A stretch of 64,000 bases of DNA. It comes from Torreya grandis. Its lineage: Eukaryota > Streptophyta > Pinopsida > Cupressales > Taxaceae. The position numbers and the translations under genes are program-made. A model generated the notes under the pieces. It did no database searches. It was given only the letters and a program-made list of their open reading frames with translations, and had not been told where the DNA came from. The DNA lies in the NCBI GenBank assembly GCA_037957365.1, contig JARHVA010004088.1, positions 1,081,501 to 1,145,500 of the forward strand, in the 5' to 3' direction. Positions 23,548 to 34,199 of this stretch are shown piece by piece; position 1 is the first letter of the stretch; each line of letters starts with the position of its first letter.

Positions 23548-23862
23548 TGCTACACCCTTAACCTATAGTGCATCTAGTGATATATGTGGACTAATTTTGG
23601 ATTACACACCTTCATATTATCTTGTTGTATTTACCTATGTTTTTAGTGTGGTCAGCCTATTGAATAATCTTAGATAAGTAGAGTATATATAGGAGGTAGT
23701 GGTTAGTCTTTTATCATAATATTGAAAAAAAAATCTTATTACATTATTGTGGAGGTTTTCCCCTCAAAGTGGATTAGTTATAATATTTAATTATTATTCT
23801 CTTTTGCCAATTATTATTGTGGATCTATATATTCCTCTCTTATTTTTGTGATATATAATTCT
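23548..23862 (+). repeat. 3' LTR of chromovirus-like element, 3' end deleted
   Basis: It begins TGCTACACCC after the PPT and aligns with the 5' LTR until AATTCT at 23857-23862. The last 20-30 bases of the LTR and about 15-20 bases of the flanking unit, including the TSD, are missing compared with 29060-29085. Confidence 0.85.
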
Positions 23863-25040
23863 CAGATAAATGATACTTCTCACACATTTTGAGTGGTGTT
23901 ATCCCAAAACACTCTGGCCTAGTGACTAACAATCATTATTTGGTTTGATAGATATAGCCCAAATCTATTGGTTTGAGTGGAATTCAATCACTCCTTTACT
24001 CAAATTTATTATTATAAGAATGGTGGATGCCAAAACATCATTACCAGTACATTCTACTTTATTTATTTTCTATTGTCATTTCTACTCAAAGTATTAATGC
24101 ATCAACATGGTTTATTCTATCCTATAATAAGAATGAATTCAATTATAAAAGGACATCAGATAACACTATCCTCCTAACTGAATAATTCTAAAAAATGGCA
24201 TGAAGCTTAGGAGTAGGATCAAGTAGTAAAATAATTTTCCCTGTATCATTTGTAGTGTGCAAGTAGACCAAGCCTTCAAATCTCCAGTGAAAGTAAACTA
24301 AATAGGTATAGCTTCCTAAAGGTTTTATATAAAGTATCAAAGAACATATTTTAATAGAAATAATAGATAAAATTAGATCTTAATGGTATTTAAATGATGA
24401 TACTGAGGAGGTATGTATTCTATATAATTGGTATAATAGAAATATATAGATAAAGAATGATACTCTCTATGTGCTCAAATTTCAATTTGACCACACAAAT
24501 TTTGGAATGCTCCATGAACTAGCAAGAAAATATAGAGAAGAAAATTTCTCTATGGGGACTCGTACATTTATTCAACCCTTCAATACAACAACCTCATCTT
24601 GTTTTGAATAGTTTCTTATAGAATTTTACAAGATGATGCCTCCATGGTTGAATGTTTTAATTTTGGTAGATAACCATCTATATAAAGGTTATGATAGTCC
24701 TTATAATTTTTTATGTGATATTTTCTATTTATGATTTTATTTGGGATATTATAATATATGTTTGATTTTATAATACAAAGGATGTGAGTTTTCAAAAAAA
24801 TCATGATAAAAATAGGAAAATTTAGAAACACTATGAATATTTCTTTCATGACATTGCTAAATATTATATTCAAGAAGATGATATCCAAGAATTTCTATTG
24901 ATTCTAGACTAACTTGAATAGATATGATTAAAAAATCACATTGACAACAATCCACCCATGTCCAAGAATGAATACAAGAGATACGATTCATATTGGTAGC
25001 TTCTTGATATCTAAAGACTCTAGATAAATTGGTTTTATTT
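23863..25040 (+). pseudogene. Pararetrovirus-like unit A, post-protease region, right part
   Basis: Continues 18116-18501. One recognisable conserved protein block spans about 24310-24720 (DTLYVLKFQFDH, FGMLHELARKY, TRTFIQPF, VLILVDN). It recurs at 29570-29960 and 54690-55090. Conservation of the frame across three copies suggests it once encoded the C-terminal part of a polyprotein or a separate protein before the promoter. I recognise no RT or RNase H motif in it. The function is unknown. Confidence 0.55.
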
Positions 25041-25259
25041 ATACACTAGCCTAATATGATAGAGTCATAGAATCCAACTACTATAACAAATTAGAATTCT
25101 ACTGTGACATGAACTTTGTCATCTATGTCCATGAGATTCCTCTGTCACTTACTTTGTTGAAATAACAAGAATCTTTTTATATTATATTTAATTATGTAAA
25201 AATAACCTTATGCTAGACACCAATGGTAGATATTCTATCAACACACCATAAGTCTCTTT

Positions 25260-25560
25260 TTTTATAAATAAAATTTGTTAACTAGTGACTTAGGTTTATG
25301 ATAAAGACTCTCTTTTACCTACTTATCTAGTCTTCTTTCTCCTATAAAAGGAATAGTTTAGCTCATTTGTAAGCTAATTAGAGTATATTAGTCTTAGTGT
25401 ATCTTAGTAAGTCTTAGTTTGCCTAAGGTAATCAAAAGCTTCGTATTTGATCTCCTCTCACATCTAGTTTGATCTTGAGGATCAAAAAAAATATTTTTTA
25501 TGTGTTTGTGATGTTTGTAATATTTGTCTTGAAATCTTTTACTTTAATTAATATAATAGG
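25260..25560 (+). promoter_or_regulatory. Pararetrovirus-like promoter region, unit A/B boundary
   Basis: TATAAAAG at 25343-25350, followed by a leader rich in repeated AGTCTTAG-type words to about 25430. The same arrangement recurs upstream of the PBS in the next two copies. By analogy with caulimovirid genomes, this is the promoter and leader of the genomic transcript. The function is inferred from position and TATA box only. Confidence 0.6.
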
Positions 25561-25639
25561 TTGTATCCATTTGGCCAACATCCTTCATCGTCAGTTTGTC
25601 TTAGGAAGATGACTGAGATCTTGAAGAAGTTAAATTAAG

Positions 25640-25652
25640 TGATATTAGAGCC
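25640..25652 (+). other. Met-tRNA primer binding site, pararetrovirus-like unit B
   Basis: TGATATTAGAGCC, two transitions from the caulimovirid consensus TGGTATCAGAGCC. It sits about 300 bp after the TATA box and 200 bp before the first reading frame, the order expected of a pararetrovirus. Confidence 0.75.
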
Positions 25653-25854
25653 ATGCACTTATAATAAATGTGGTGGATGTCATACGTCATATATTTTATA
25701 GATCTAAAAAAATGTATGTTACTCTATCAAATTTAGTACTCATTATGAATAACTTGATTATTATTGTCTATTGAACTCTAATTAAGGCTTGAGCACCCTT
25801 TTTATGAAACTTATTTTTATTTACAAACCTATTTTATTTATTAGAGCTCACACA

Positions 25855-26640
25855 ATGGACACCCTTATCAGACTTGTATACCTCATTACTCTATGAAGAT
25901 ATTCACCCATGATATGACATCCTCAATGAAGCTAAAGTTGAAGGATTCTATGAGATGCCTATGAGAGACTCAACATAAAACATATTTTATTAAGTAGAAT
26001 TTTCAACATCTACAACAAAAATTAAGATCACAAAATATACTCTTGATGGTATTATCACAAACTATTCTCCTCCCCATTTTAAGCCTTCAAAATTTTATAA
26101 AATATCTAAGCTTCATAATAATATGGTAGGCAAGATTATGTATAATTATACTTTTATGTTTTCTGTTAAACCTAAGATTAAGGATATGGAATTAGGTCTT
26201 ATTTATTAAAAAAACAAATTACTATACCCATCTTCTTACTTTATTAGCTGAACATGAAATAAAATACATTAGAAGCCATAAAGAGGTCTAGTTTGTCTAT
26301 TTTGCCTTGATCATAGTTTTCCTAAAACCTCAGATCCCTAAAAATATTTTAAAAATCTCTTATGTAGCCCTCTATGATATAATACAAGTATATTTTCATC
26401 ATGCATTTAAATTAACTTATATATGCCAATTAAATGAAGAATAAATATTTTATGAATACTATCCTAGTATTAAAGTAAGATCTAAAGACAAAGGATGCAA
26501 GGAAGTTAAGCATGGATATTTAGATTACTTGGGTTTATTTTCATTAGTCTATGGCCTAAATATTTTTGTACCCTTCTAATATGTTTTGATTAATATTCAG
26601 GTCATGTATAGTATGGTAAACACTAATAATCCCAAAATAA
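25855..26640 (+). pseudogene. Movement-protein-like domain, unit B
   Basis: The frame appears to start at ATG 25855 (MDTLIRL). The conserved part, about 26215-26620, contains LLAEHEIKYI, a strand pair with LIIVFLKPQIP, YVALYD, a NEE/YEYYPSIKV block and GLFSLVYGLNI. The order and spacing resemble the 30K-superfamily movement proteins of Caulimoviridae, which bind nucleic acid and modify plasmodesmata. This is my reading of the pattern, not a search result. The stops, some shared with the second copy, show it is long dead. Confidence 0.55.
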
Positions 26641-27880
26641 TAGAAATATTCCCTATGCTAGATGACTGAGTGGTCCAGTAAAACTATAGAAAGTTTGATA
26701 AATGAAAAATAAATTCCATCTAAATGGAATCTAAATTACCTTAAAAATATGGCTCCAAGGATAAATAAGAAAGAGATAAAAATACATAATACTGATGGAT
26801 AAAGTATCCATATCCTTCTTCACTCTTTATCCCAAAGCTCTAGTTTCAATACAATAGTCCAACTTTCTAGACCTAGATCAACATCTTCCCATAGAAACCT
26901 AAGAAAAGGGAGTTTGTTTGTTTAACTAGAAGAATATAATTATAATCAAGGACCAAATCCATAATTTTTTCCTCCTATGACACTTATGCAATTTCTATTA
27001 TTTAAAAATAATCCCAAAAGTGTCATCCTTACCAATTATGGAAATGATAATGTATTCCAAGATATAAAAGATCTTGATGGTGCATTAGAATGGATTGAAG
27101 AATAATAAAAACAAGAATAAATGATTGATAACCATAATAATTTGAATGATTATCTACTAGATCCATAAGAAAAAAATATTAAACTATAATTTTGTAATGC
27201 TAAGACCAATTTTGAAGAAGCCTCTGGAAAAGAAATAGATATATTGTGGAAGATCCCCCATTTTGAGTTTCAGACCATAGTACTCCCATGGATAATAGAG
27301 TCATACTATTCAATCATGTGTTTTTCCAATTTTGGCCATACCCCTATAAATTTTGTTGACAAAGAGTTGCTATTCCACACTACTCATCCTTGTTTTGAAG
27401 TCTACCAAAATTATCAAGAGATCAGAATCATTAGTCTTAATATAAATTTTCAAGACCTGTGTCATATTTGTTGCTTAGTAAATTCAAAAAGAGTAAAACA
27501 CATAAGCTTTCGGTGTGAAAAATGTTGGTCATATTATATATCTCCATGGTGGATTCTATTACTCCACAAGTTATACCAAATTTATCCACCTACTAATGAG
27601 ACATATAAGTCCATTTTTAAAAAATCATTTATATTTGGATTTGAAAATTATAGAAACTAATTTTTACATAACATATGGTGTCACAAGTAGTAATAACTCT
27701 AAATGGACATTCATACAATGTCAATTATATTTTTTTAGTGACTATCTAGTTGATTTTAACATTTTAATATGCAGACCTCCAAGATTCCTTGCCCAAATAA
27801 ATTTCATTCATCCTTATGAAGTCAATTGTTTATTAAATAGGGAATATAAAAAAAAGTAATACCATATACTCTATAAAATA
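26641..27880 (+). pseudogene. Coat-protein/Zn-finger-like region, unit B
   Basis: Polyprotein segment between the movement-protein-like and protease domains, where caulimovirids encode the coat protein. It has the longest open frame of the array (27244-27660, 138 codons), overlapped by a second open frame (27515-27859). A Cys/His cluster of form C-x2-C-x9..10-H-x4-C-x2-C at 27459-27525 could be a zinc-binding element, although it does not match the standard CCHC knuckle. The identity as coat protein is inferred from position. Confidence 0.45.
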
Positions 27881-28290
27881 AACAAATAAATAGATTAATT
27901 ATAAAACATTCTCCCACTAAAATTCTAATAAAAATATTTGATGGAAGAAACTTCTATGACTATACTACTTTAGTTAATTCAGGGTCTGATGTAAATTTTT
28001 CTCACTCATTCATGCTTCAAAATTGGACTCATACTCCAAACCCTTTTCTCATATGTATTATAAATAGTTATATATCTATCCAATATGTTTCTTTATATGT
28101 TTCATTGTATGTTGGACACCATATTGTAAATATGCCTTTTGTATAAATTGAAAATAAGTATTATTACATTGGCTTAGATAACCCATTTCTAGATTCCCCA
28201 AAATATTACACTATTTTTAGTATAAGTTTTATATTTATTTATAAGTGCCAGTCATAGTCTATGTCCATAATACCACTAGGATTTTACCTT
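27881..28290 (+). pseudogene. Retropepsin-like protease, unit B
   Basis: A KIFDGRNFYDYTTL strand leads to LVNSGSDVNF at about 27970-28000, where the aspartic protease active site should read D-S-G: the catalytic Asp is Asn here. A later LDNPFL-like block (about 28168-28185) fits the C-terminal strand of a pepsin-like fold. Position after the Zn-finger-like region matches the pararetrovirus order. Confidence 0.65.
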
Positions 28291-30320
28291 TTTAGATGTC
28301 CTTCATAAACTGTGGAAAATAGTAATGTGGCCATGATCATAGGAAATTCCACACAATCTTTTGATAAAAGACAAAGAACATAATTAATAATTTCTACTTC
28401 TTATGAAAGACAAAATTTACCAAGAAAACATTAAAAATTTTAGGAACATATATAATTTTGATCTCCAAATTTCTCTAGATATTGAAGAAGAATGAGTTAC
28501 TCTAGAAATACATGGAAGATACTCAATTTATATACTCATTCATAAACTAACTAGAAAAAATTGGTCTATAGAAGGGATGGAAAGAATTCTGAAACTAGTA
28601 AAGATTGGAGTGGTAAATAAAACATGTTTGAAAATCATGTCAATAATGAAAGAATTAATCTACACCTAAAAGTATCTGGATTCCTTAATAAAATCTATAA
28701 GATATTTTCAATATTAATTCTATGATATATGTACGACTATATATTTGATGAAGAACTATATAGGCTATCATGGGTAGAGTTTTATAACTACCAACATATA
28801 TAATGGCCCACCAGAATTATTATCTCCAATTCATAAGTCAAGATTAAAATTAAACATACTTTTAGATGGCATGATTATGACAGTGTAATTAATGGTATTG
28901 TGGTCCAAATAATTTCCTAATGGCCAATATACTATGTGGAAAACAATCTTCCATCACTAAACTTAGAAGATAGTGGAGAAGAAAAACAAAGGCTCATAGT
29001 TTAATAGTTTCCCCAAAAAACCATTCATCTTATGGTGTGAACACCACATTGTTTAATGGTTATAACCTTAAAACCCTTTGTCAGATAAATGATACTTCTC
29101 ACATGGTTTAAGTGGTGTTACCCAAAAAAAATTTGGCCTAGTGACTAACACTAGCTATTTGGTTTGATAGATACAACACAAATATAATTTTTAAAGTGAA
29201 CGTCAATCACTTGTTTCCTTAGATTTATTATTAGAATGATGGTGGAAACCAACACATAATTACCAATACATTATACTTTATGTCTTTTCTATTATCATTT
29301 ATACTCAAAGCAATAACGTATTAACATGATTTCTTTTATCCTATGATAAGAATGAATTCAATTATAAAACAACATCATATAACACTATATTTATAACAAA
29401 CTAAGTCTAAAAAATGGCCTCAAGCTTAGGGTTAGGATAAAGTAGTAAAGGAATTATCCCTACATCATTTTCTCAATCAATAAAAGAATTTTGGCTGCAT
29501 CATTTCCATTATACAAGCAAATTAAGCCTTTAAATGTCCAAAAAAATCAAACGAAATAGGTATGGCTTCCTAAAGGTTTTTTTCAAAGTATCAAAGAACA
29601 TATTTTACTAAAAACAATAGATAAAATTATATCTCACTTGTATTCAAAGCATGTTGCTGAGGTAGTAAGTATTCCATATAAATAGTGTAACAAAAATATC
29701 TAGATAAAGAATGATACTCTTTATGTGCTAAATTTTCATTTTGACCACAAAAGTTTTGGAATTCTTCATGAACTAGAAATAAAGTATGGAGAATAAAAAA
29801 TTTATGTGTGGACTCATACATTTGTTAAACCCTTCACTATAATAACCTCATCTTGTTTTGAACATTTTCTTCTAGAATTTTACAAGTTGGTGACTCCATT
29901 GATGGATGTTTTAATTTTGGTACATAACCCTCTATCTAAAGGTTATGACTGTCCTTATAGTTTTTCTTTTCTTTTTTTTCATGTTTATGTTTTTATCTGA
30001 GATATTATAACATATTTTTCATTTTAAAATACAAAGTATGTGAGATTTTATAAAATCTTAATAAAATTAGGAAAATATAGCACCACTATGAATATTGGTT
30101 CCATGACATTGTTGAAGATTATATTGAAGAAGATGATATTCAATAATTTATATTTATTATATGCTAACTTAAATAAATATGGTTAAAAATCATGTTGGCA
30201 ATATTCCACCCATGTCCAACAATGAATAATGGAGATATTATTTAGATTGGCAGCTTCCTGATATCTAAAGACTATGGATAAACTAGTTTTGTTTCTACAC
30301 CAGCCTAATATGATAGAGTC
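28291..30320 (+). pseudogene. Post-protease region, unit B: no RT recognised
   Basis: About 2 kb lying where RT and RNase H should follow the protease. Conserved blocks shared with other copies include SLDIEEE (about 28475), IEGMERI (about 28573-28594), PWVEFYNYQ-like (about 28766-28795), DTLYVLNFHFDH (about 29712-29748), FILGTH-like and VLILVHNPLSKGYD (about 29913-29950). I searched by eye for the PFG and YxDD boxes and for RNase H Asp strands, and found none. Frames are broken by many stops. The function is unknown. Confidence 0.55.
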
Positions 30321-30479
30321 ATAGATCTAACTACTATAACAAAATATAATTCTCATTTGACATGAAATTTGTCATCCATGCCCATAAGATTCATCTTTCA
30401 CTTTCTTTTTAAAAGGATAAGAATCTTTGTACATTATATTTAATTATGTAAAAAGAACTTTATGGTAGACACCGTTGGT

Positions 30480-30830
30480 AGGGATTCTATTAGGGCCACA
30501 AAAGTCTCTTTCTTTATAAATAAATTTTGTTAACTAATGACTAAGTTTATGGTAAAGACTCTCTTTTACCTACTTGGCCAATCTTCCTTCTCCTATAAAA
30601 GATATAGTTTAGCTCATTTTAAGCATAAGTAGAATCTACTAGTCTTCATGTGTCTTAGTAAGTCTTAGTTTGCCTAAGGTAATCATAAACTTGGTATATG
30701 CTCTCCTCTCAAATATAGTGTGATCTTGAGGATCAAAAACCAAATTTTTGTTTTGTGTCTATGATGTCTATAATATTTTTATTTAAGTAATATAAGAAGT
30801 CATAGCCATTTATACAACAACCTTCACCAT
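30480..30830 (+). promoter_or_regulatory. Pararetrovirus-like promoter region, unit B/C boundary
   Basis: TATAAAA at 30594-30600, with the same leader words as in the previous copy. It is 5251 bp downstream of the first TATA box. Confidence 0.6.
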
Positions 30831-30878
30831 TGATTTGTCTTAATAATTTGACTAAGATCTTGAAGAAGTCAATTTCAA

Positions 30879-30891
30879 TGGTATTAGATCC
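30879..30891 (+). other. Met-tRNA primer binding site, unit C
   Basis: TGGTATTAGATCC, two changes from the consensus. Same spacing to TATA box and to the downstream frame as in unit B. Confidence 0.75.
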
Positions 30892-31090
30892 ATACACTTT
30901 CAAGAAACATGGTGGATGTCATAAGTCATATAGTTTATAGATCTAAAAAAAATATTACTTTGCCAAAACCTATACTCACTATGAATAACTTGATTACTGT
31001 TGTTTGTGGAACTCTTCCAAAGGCTTGAGCACGATTTTTATGAAATTGTGTTATATTTATAAACCTCTTTCATTTATTGTAGATCGCATA

Positions 31091-31920
31091 GTGGACACCC
31101 TCAATAGACATATATAGCTCATTAATCTATGAATAAAAACAATGGTGAAATTCCAAAAAGGAGTATATACTCACCAAAGATATGATGTCCTCAATAAAGT
31201 TGAATCATAATGATATTATAAGATGACTATGAGAGACTTGACACAAATAATATTTCATCAATGAGATTGTTCAACATATGCACCACAAATTGAGATAAAA
31301 AAAATATACTCTTGAATGTACTATCATAAATTATTCTCCTCCCTATTTGAATCCTTCAAAATTTTACAAAAATATGAGCTTCAAAATAATATGTTAGGCA
31401 AGATTATGTATAAATCTACTTTTAAGTATTTTTTTAAACCTAGGCATAAGGCTATGGAATTAGGTATTTTTTATAAACCAAGAAAAATTTATCATACCCA
31501 TCATCTTACTTTATTACTTGAAAATGAAATAAAATACATCATAAACCATTAAGAGGTCTATTTTGTCCATTTTACCTTGATCAGAGTCTTCCTAAAACCT
31601 CATATCTCTATGAATATAAAAACTCTCTCTTATGTAGCCCTCAGTGATAGAATACAAGTAGATTTTCATCATGAATGCCAATTATATTCTATATGCCAAT
31701 TAAATGAAGGATAAATATGTTATGAATATTATCCTAATATGAAAGTAGGAGCTAGAAACAAAGAATACAAGGAAGTTAAACATGCATATTTAGATTGCTT
31801 GGGTTTATTTTCATTAGTATATGGCCTAAATATGTTTAGACCCTTATAGTATACTTCAGTTAATATTCAGGTCATGTATAGTATGAAAAAAAACCATACA
31901 ACCCAAAATAATATAAAATA
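31091..31920 (+). pseudogene. Movement-protein-like domain, unit C
   Basis: Second copy of 25855-26640. The start codon position reads GTG (31091-31093) instead of ATG. Blocks LLENEIKYI, HFTLIRVFLKP, SYVALSDRIQVDF, YEYYPNMKVGA and GLFSLVYGLNMF are visible at about 31505-31845. Stops differ partly from unit B, so the copies decayed separately after duplication. Confidence 0.55.
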
Positions 31921-33150
31921 TTCCCTATGAAGAATATTGAATGGTCCAATAAAACTATAGAAAGGTTTGATAAATGAAATAAAAATCACATCTAAATGGA
32001 AACTAGTTTGGCTTAAAAATGTGACTCCAATGATCATTAAGAAAGAGCTAAAAATCTAGAATAATGATGGATAAAGTATCCATATACTTCCTTGTTATTT
32101 ATCCCAAATATATACTTTCCATTCAACAATATATCCTCCTAGAACTAGCTCAACATCTTCCCATATAAACCTAAGAAAAGGCAATGTGTTTGTTGAACTT
32201 GAAGTTCAGAATTTTAATCAAGAACTAAAGCCATAATTTATGCCTCCTCTGACACTTATGCAATTTCCATTATTTAAAAATAATCTAAAAAGTGTCATCC
32301 TTACCAATCCTGGCAATGATAATGTATTCCAAGATATAAAATATCTTGATGATGCATTAGAATGGATTTAAGATCAATAATAACAAGAAGAAATGATTGA
32401 GAACCATAAGAATTTGAATGACTATCTATTAGATCTAAAAGAATAAAAGTTTGAATTATAATTGTGTAATCCTTAGACCAATTTTGAAGAGGCCTCTGTA
32501 AAATAAATAGATTTATTATGGAATAGACTAAAATCTAAGTTTCAAACTAAAGTATTTCCATGGATAATAGAATCATACTATTCAATCATGTGTCCTTCCA
32601 ATTTTGGCCATATAGCAAGAAATTTCATTAACAAGGAATTGTTATTCCACACTACCCATCCTTATTTTGAAGTTTGCCAAAATTATCAAGAGATCAGAAT
32701 CATTAGTCTTAATATAAATTTTCAATACCTGTGTCATATTGTTTGGTTATTAAATTCAAAATGATTACAACACATTGGATTTTGTTGTTAACAAATTTGG
32801 TCATCTTATATATCTCCATGGTGGATTATGTTACTCCACAAGTTATACCAAATTTATCCACCTAATGCTAAGACATATAAGTCCATTTTGAAAAATGATT
32901 TATATGTGGATATGACAATTAAATAAACCACTTTTTACATAATATATGGTGTCATAAATAGTATTAACTATAAATGGACATTCATACCATTCCAATTATA
33001 GTTGTTTAGTGACTACCGAGCTAATATTAACATTCTAATATACAAATATTTAGGTTTCCTTGCCTAAAGAAATTCTAGTCATCCTTCTAAATTCAATTGT
33101 TTATTAAATAGGGAGTATAAAAAAAGAGTAAGACTATATACTCTAGAAAA
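31921..33150 (+). pseudogene. Coat-protein/Zn-finger-like region, unit C
   Basis: Second copy of 26641-27880. The Cys/His cluster is degraded (several Cys replaced, stop codons inside, about 32728-32795). An acidic helix-rich stretch with DALEWI and MIENHKNLNDYLLD-like blocks lies at about 32345-32440. Confidence 0.45.
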
Positions 33151-33560
33151 GGAAAAAATGAAAGCATGATTCTAAAACATTCTCCCATTCATATTCTAGT
33201 AAAAATATTTGATGAAAGAAACTTTTATGATTAGACTGATTTAGTTGATTAAAGGTTTGATGTTAATTTTACTCACCCATGTATTCTTTAAAATTGGACT
33301 CATAATCCAAACCCTTTTCTCATATGTACTATAAATAGTTATATATCTCTCTAATATGTTGATTTAGATGTTCCATTGGCTACTGGACATCATACATTAT
33401 TACATTGGCTTAGACAACCCATTTTTAGATTCCCTAGAATCTTACACTATTTTTGGTATAAGTTTTATAATTATTTATAAGGGCTAATCATAGTTTATAT
33501 CCATAATACCACAAAAAATTTACCATTTTATATGCCCTTTGCAAACTATAGAAACTAGTA
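33151..33560 (+). pseudogene. Retropepsin-like protease, unit C
   Basis: Counterpart of 27881-28290. The active-site region near 33240-33265 keeps the Asp (GAT), but the following Ser codon is TAA and the Gly codon is AGG. The NWTHNPNPFLICTI block is intact at about 33290-33335. Confidence 0.6.
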
Positions 33561-34199
33561 ATGTGGCCATGATCAGAGGAAATATGACACAATCTTTTGA
33601 TAAAAGACAAAGAATAAAATTAACAAGTTCTACTTATTCTCCTTCAAAAAATTATTGAAATTATAGTAAGTTGCCTAAAAGTATTATAAAAATATTGGTA
33701 GAGTCATGGTATGCCAATATATGACTACAGGATATAAAAGACAAAATTTACCTAGCAAGCATTATAAATATCATGAACACATAATTTTGATCTCCAAATT
33801 GCTCTAGATATTGAAGGAGAACTAGTCACTCTATAAGTACATGAAAGATACTCCACTGATATATTAATTTATAGACTAACTAGAGAAAAAATTTCTATAG
33901 AAGGGATGGAAATAATTATAAAAGTAGTAAAGATTGGAGTGGTAAATAAAATATTTATTCCCAAATCACAGTTTGAAAATCATGTTGATAATGAAATAAT
34001 TAATCTACACCTAGAAGTATCTTGATTCCTTAATAGAATCCATAATAGTTCTTTAATATTAATTCTCTGATATATGAATGAACTTTTAATTGATGAAGAA
34101 TTCTATAGGATACCATGGGTAGAGTTTTATAACTACCAACACATCTCATGGCCCTCTAGAATTATTATCTCTAATTCATGAGTGAAGATTAGAAGGGCA
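33561..34199 (+). pseudogene. Post-protease region, unit C, left part
   Basis: It matches 28320-28845 but carries about 90 extra bases near 33640-33735, so unit B has lost, or unit C has gained, that piece. It contains ISIEGMEIII, FIPKSQFENHVDNEIINLHL and the PWVEFYNYQH block (about 34120-34145). It is cut at 34200 by the long-LTR element; the right part resumes at 54019. Confidence 0.6.
34195..34199. repeat. Left target-site duplication of the long-LTR element
   Basis: GGGCA; the partner at 54019-54023 is AGGCC. The uninterrupted counterpart in unit A reads TGGCC at the same place (about 18289-18293), which fixes the insertion point although the repeats have diverged. Confidence 0.6.

Larger units (their letters stand above)
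18502..23862 (+). mobile_element. Chromovirus-like Ty3/gypsy retrotransposon
   Basis: A 5.36-kb element with short LTRs (330 bp and about 315 bp), a perfect Met PBS, gag-PR-RT-RH-IN in gypsy order, a chromodomain-like C-terminus and a PPT. It is inserted in pararetrovirus-like unit A, as shown by the uninterrupted counterpart at 29040-29110. The two LTRs show roughly 23 differences over 165 aligned bases by eye, so it is old. No TSD can be shown because the right edge has suffered a small deletion. Confidence 0.9.
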
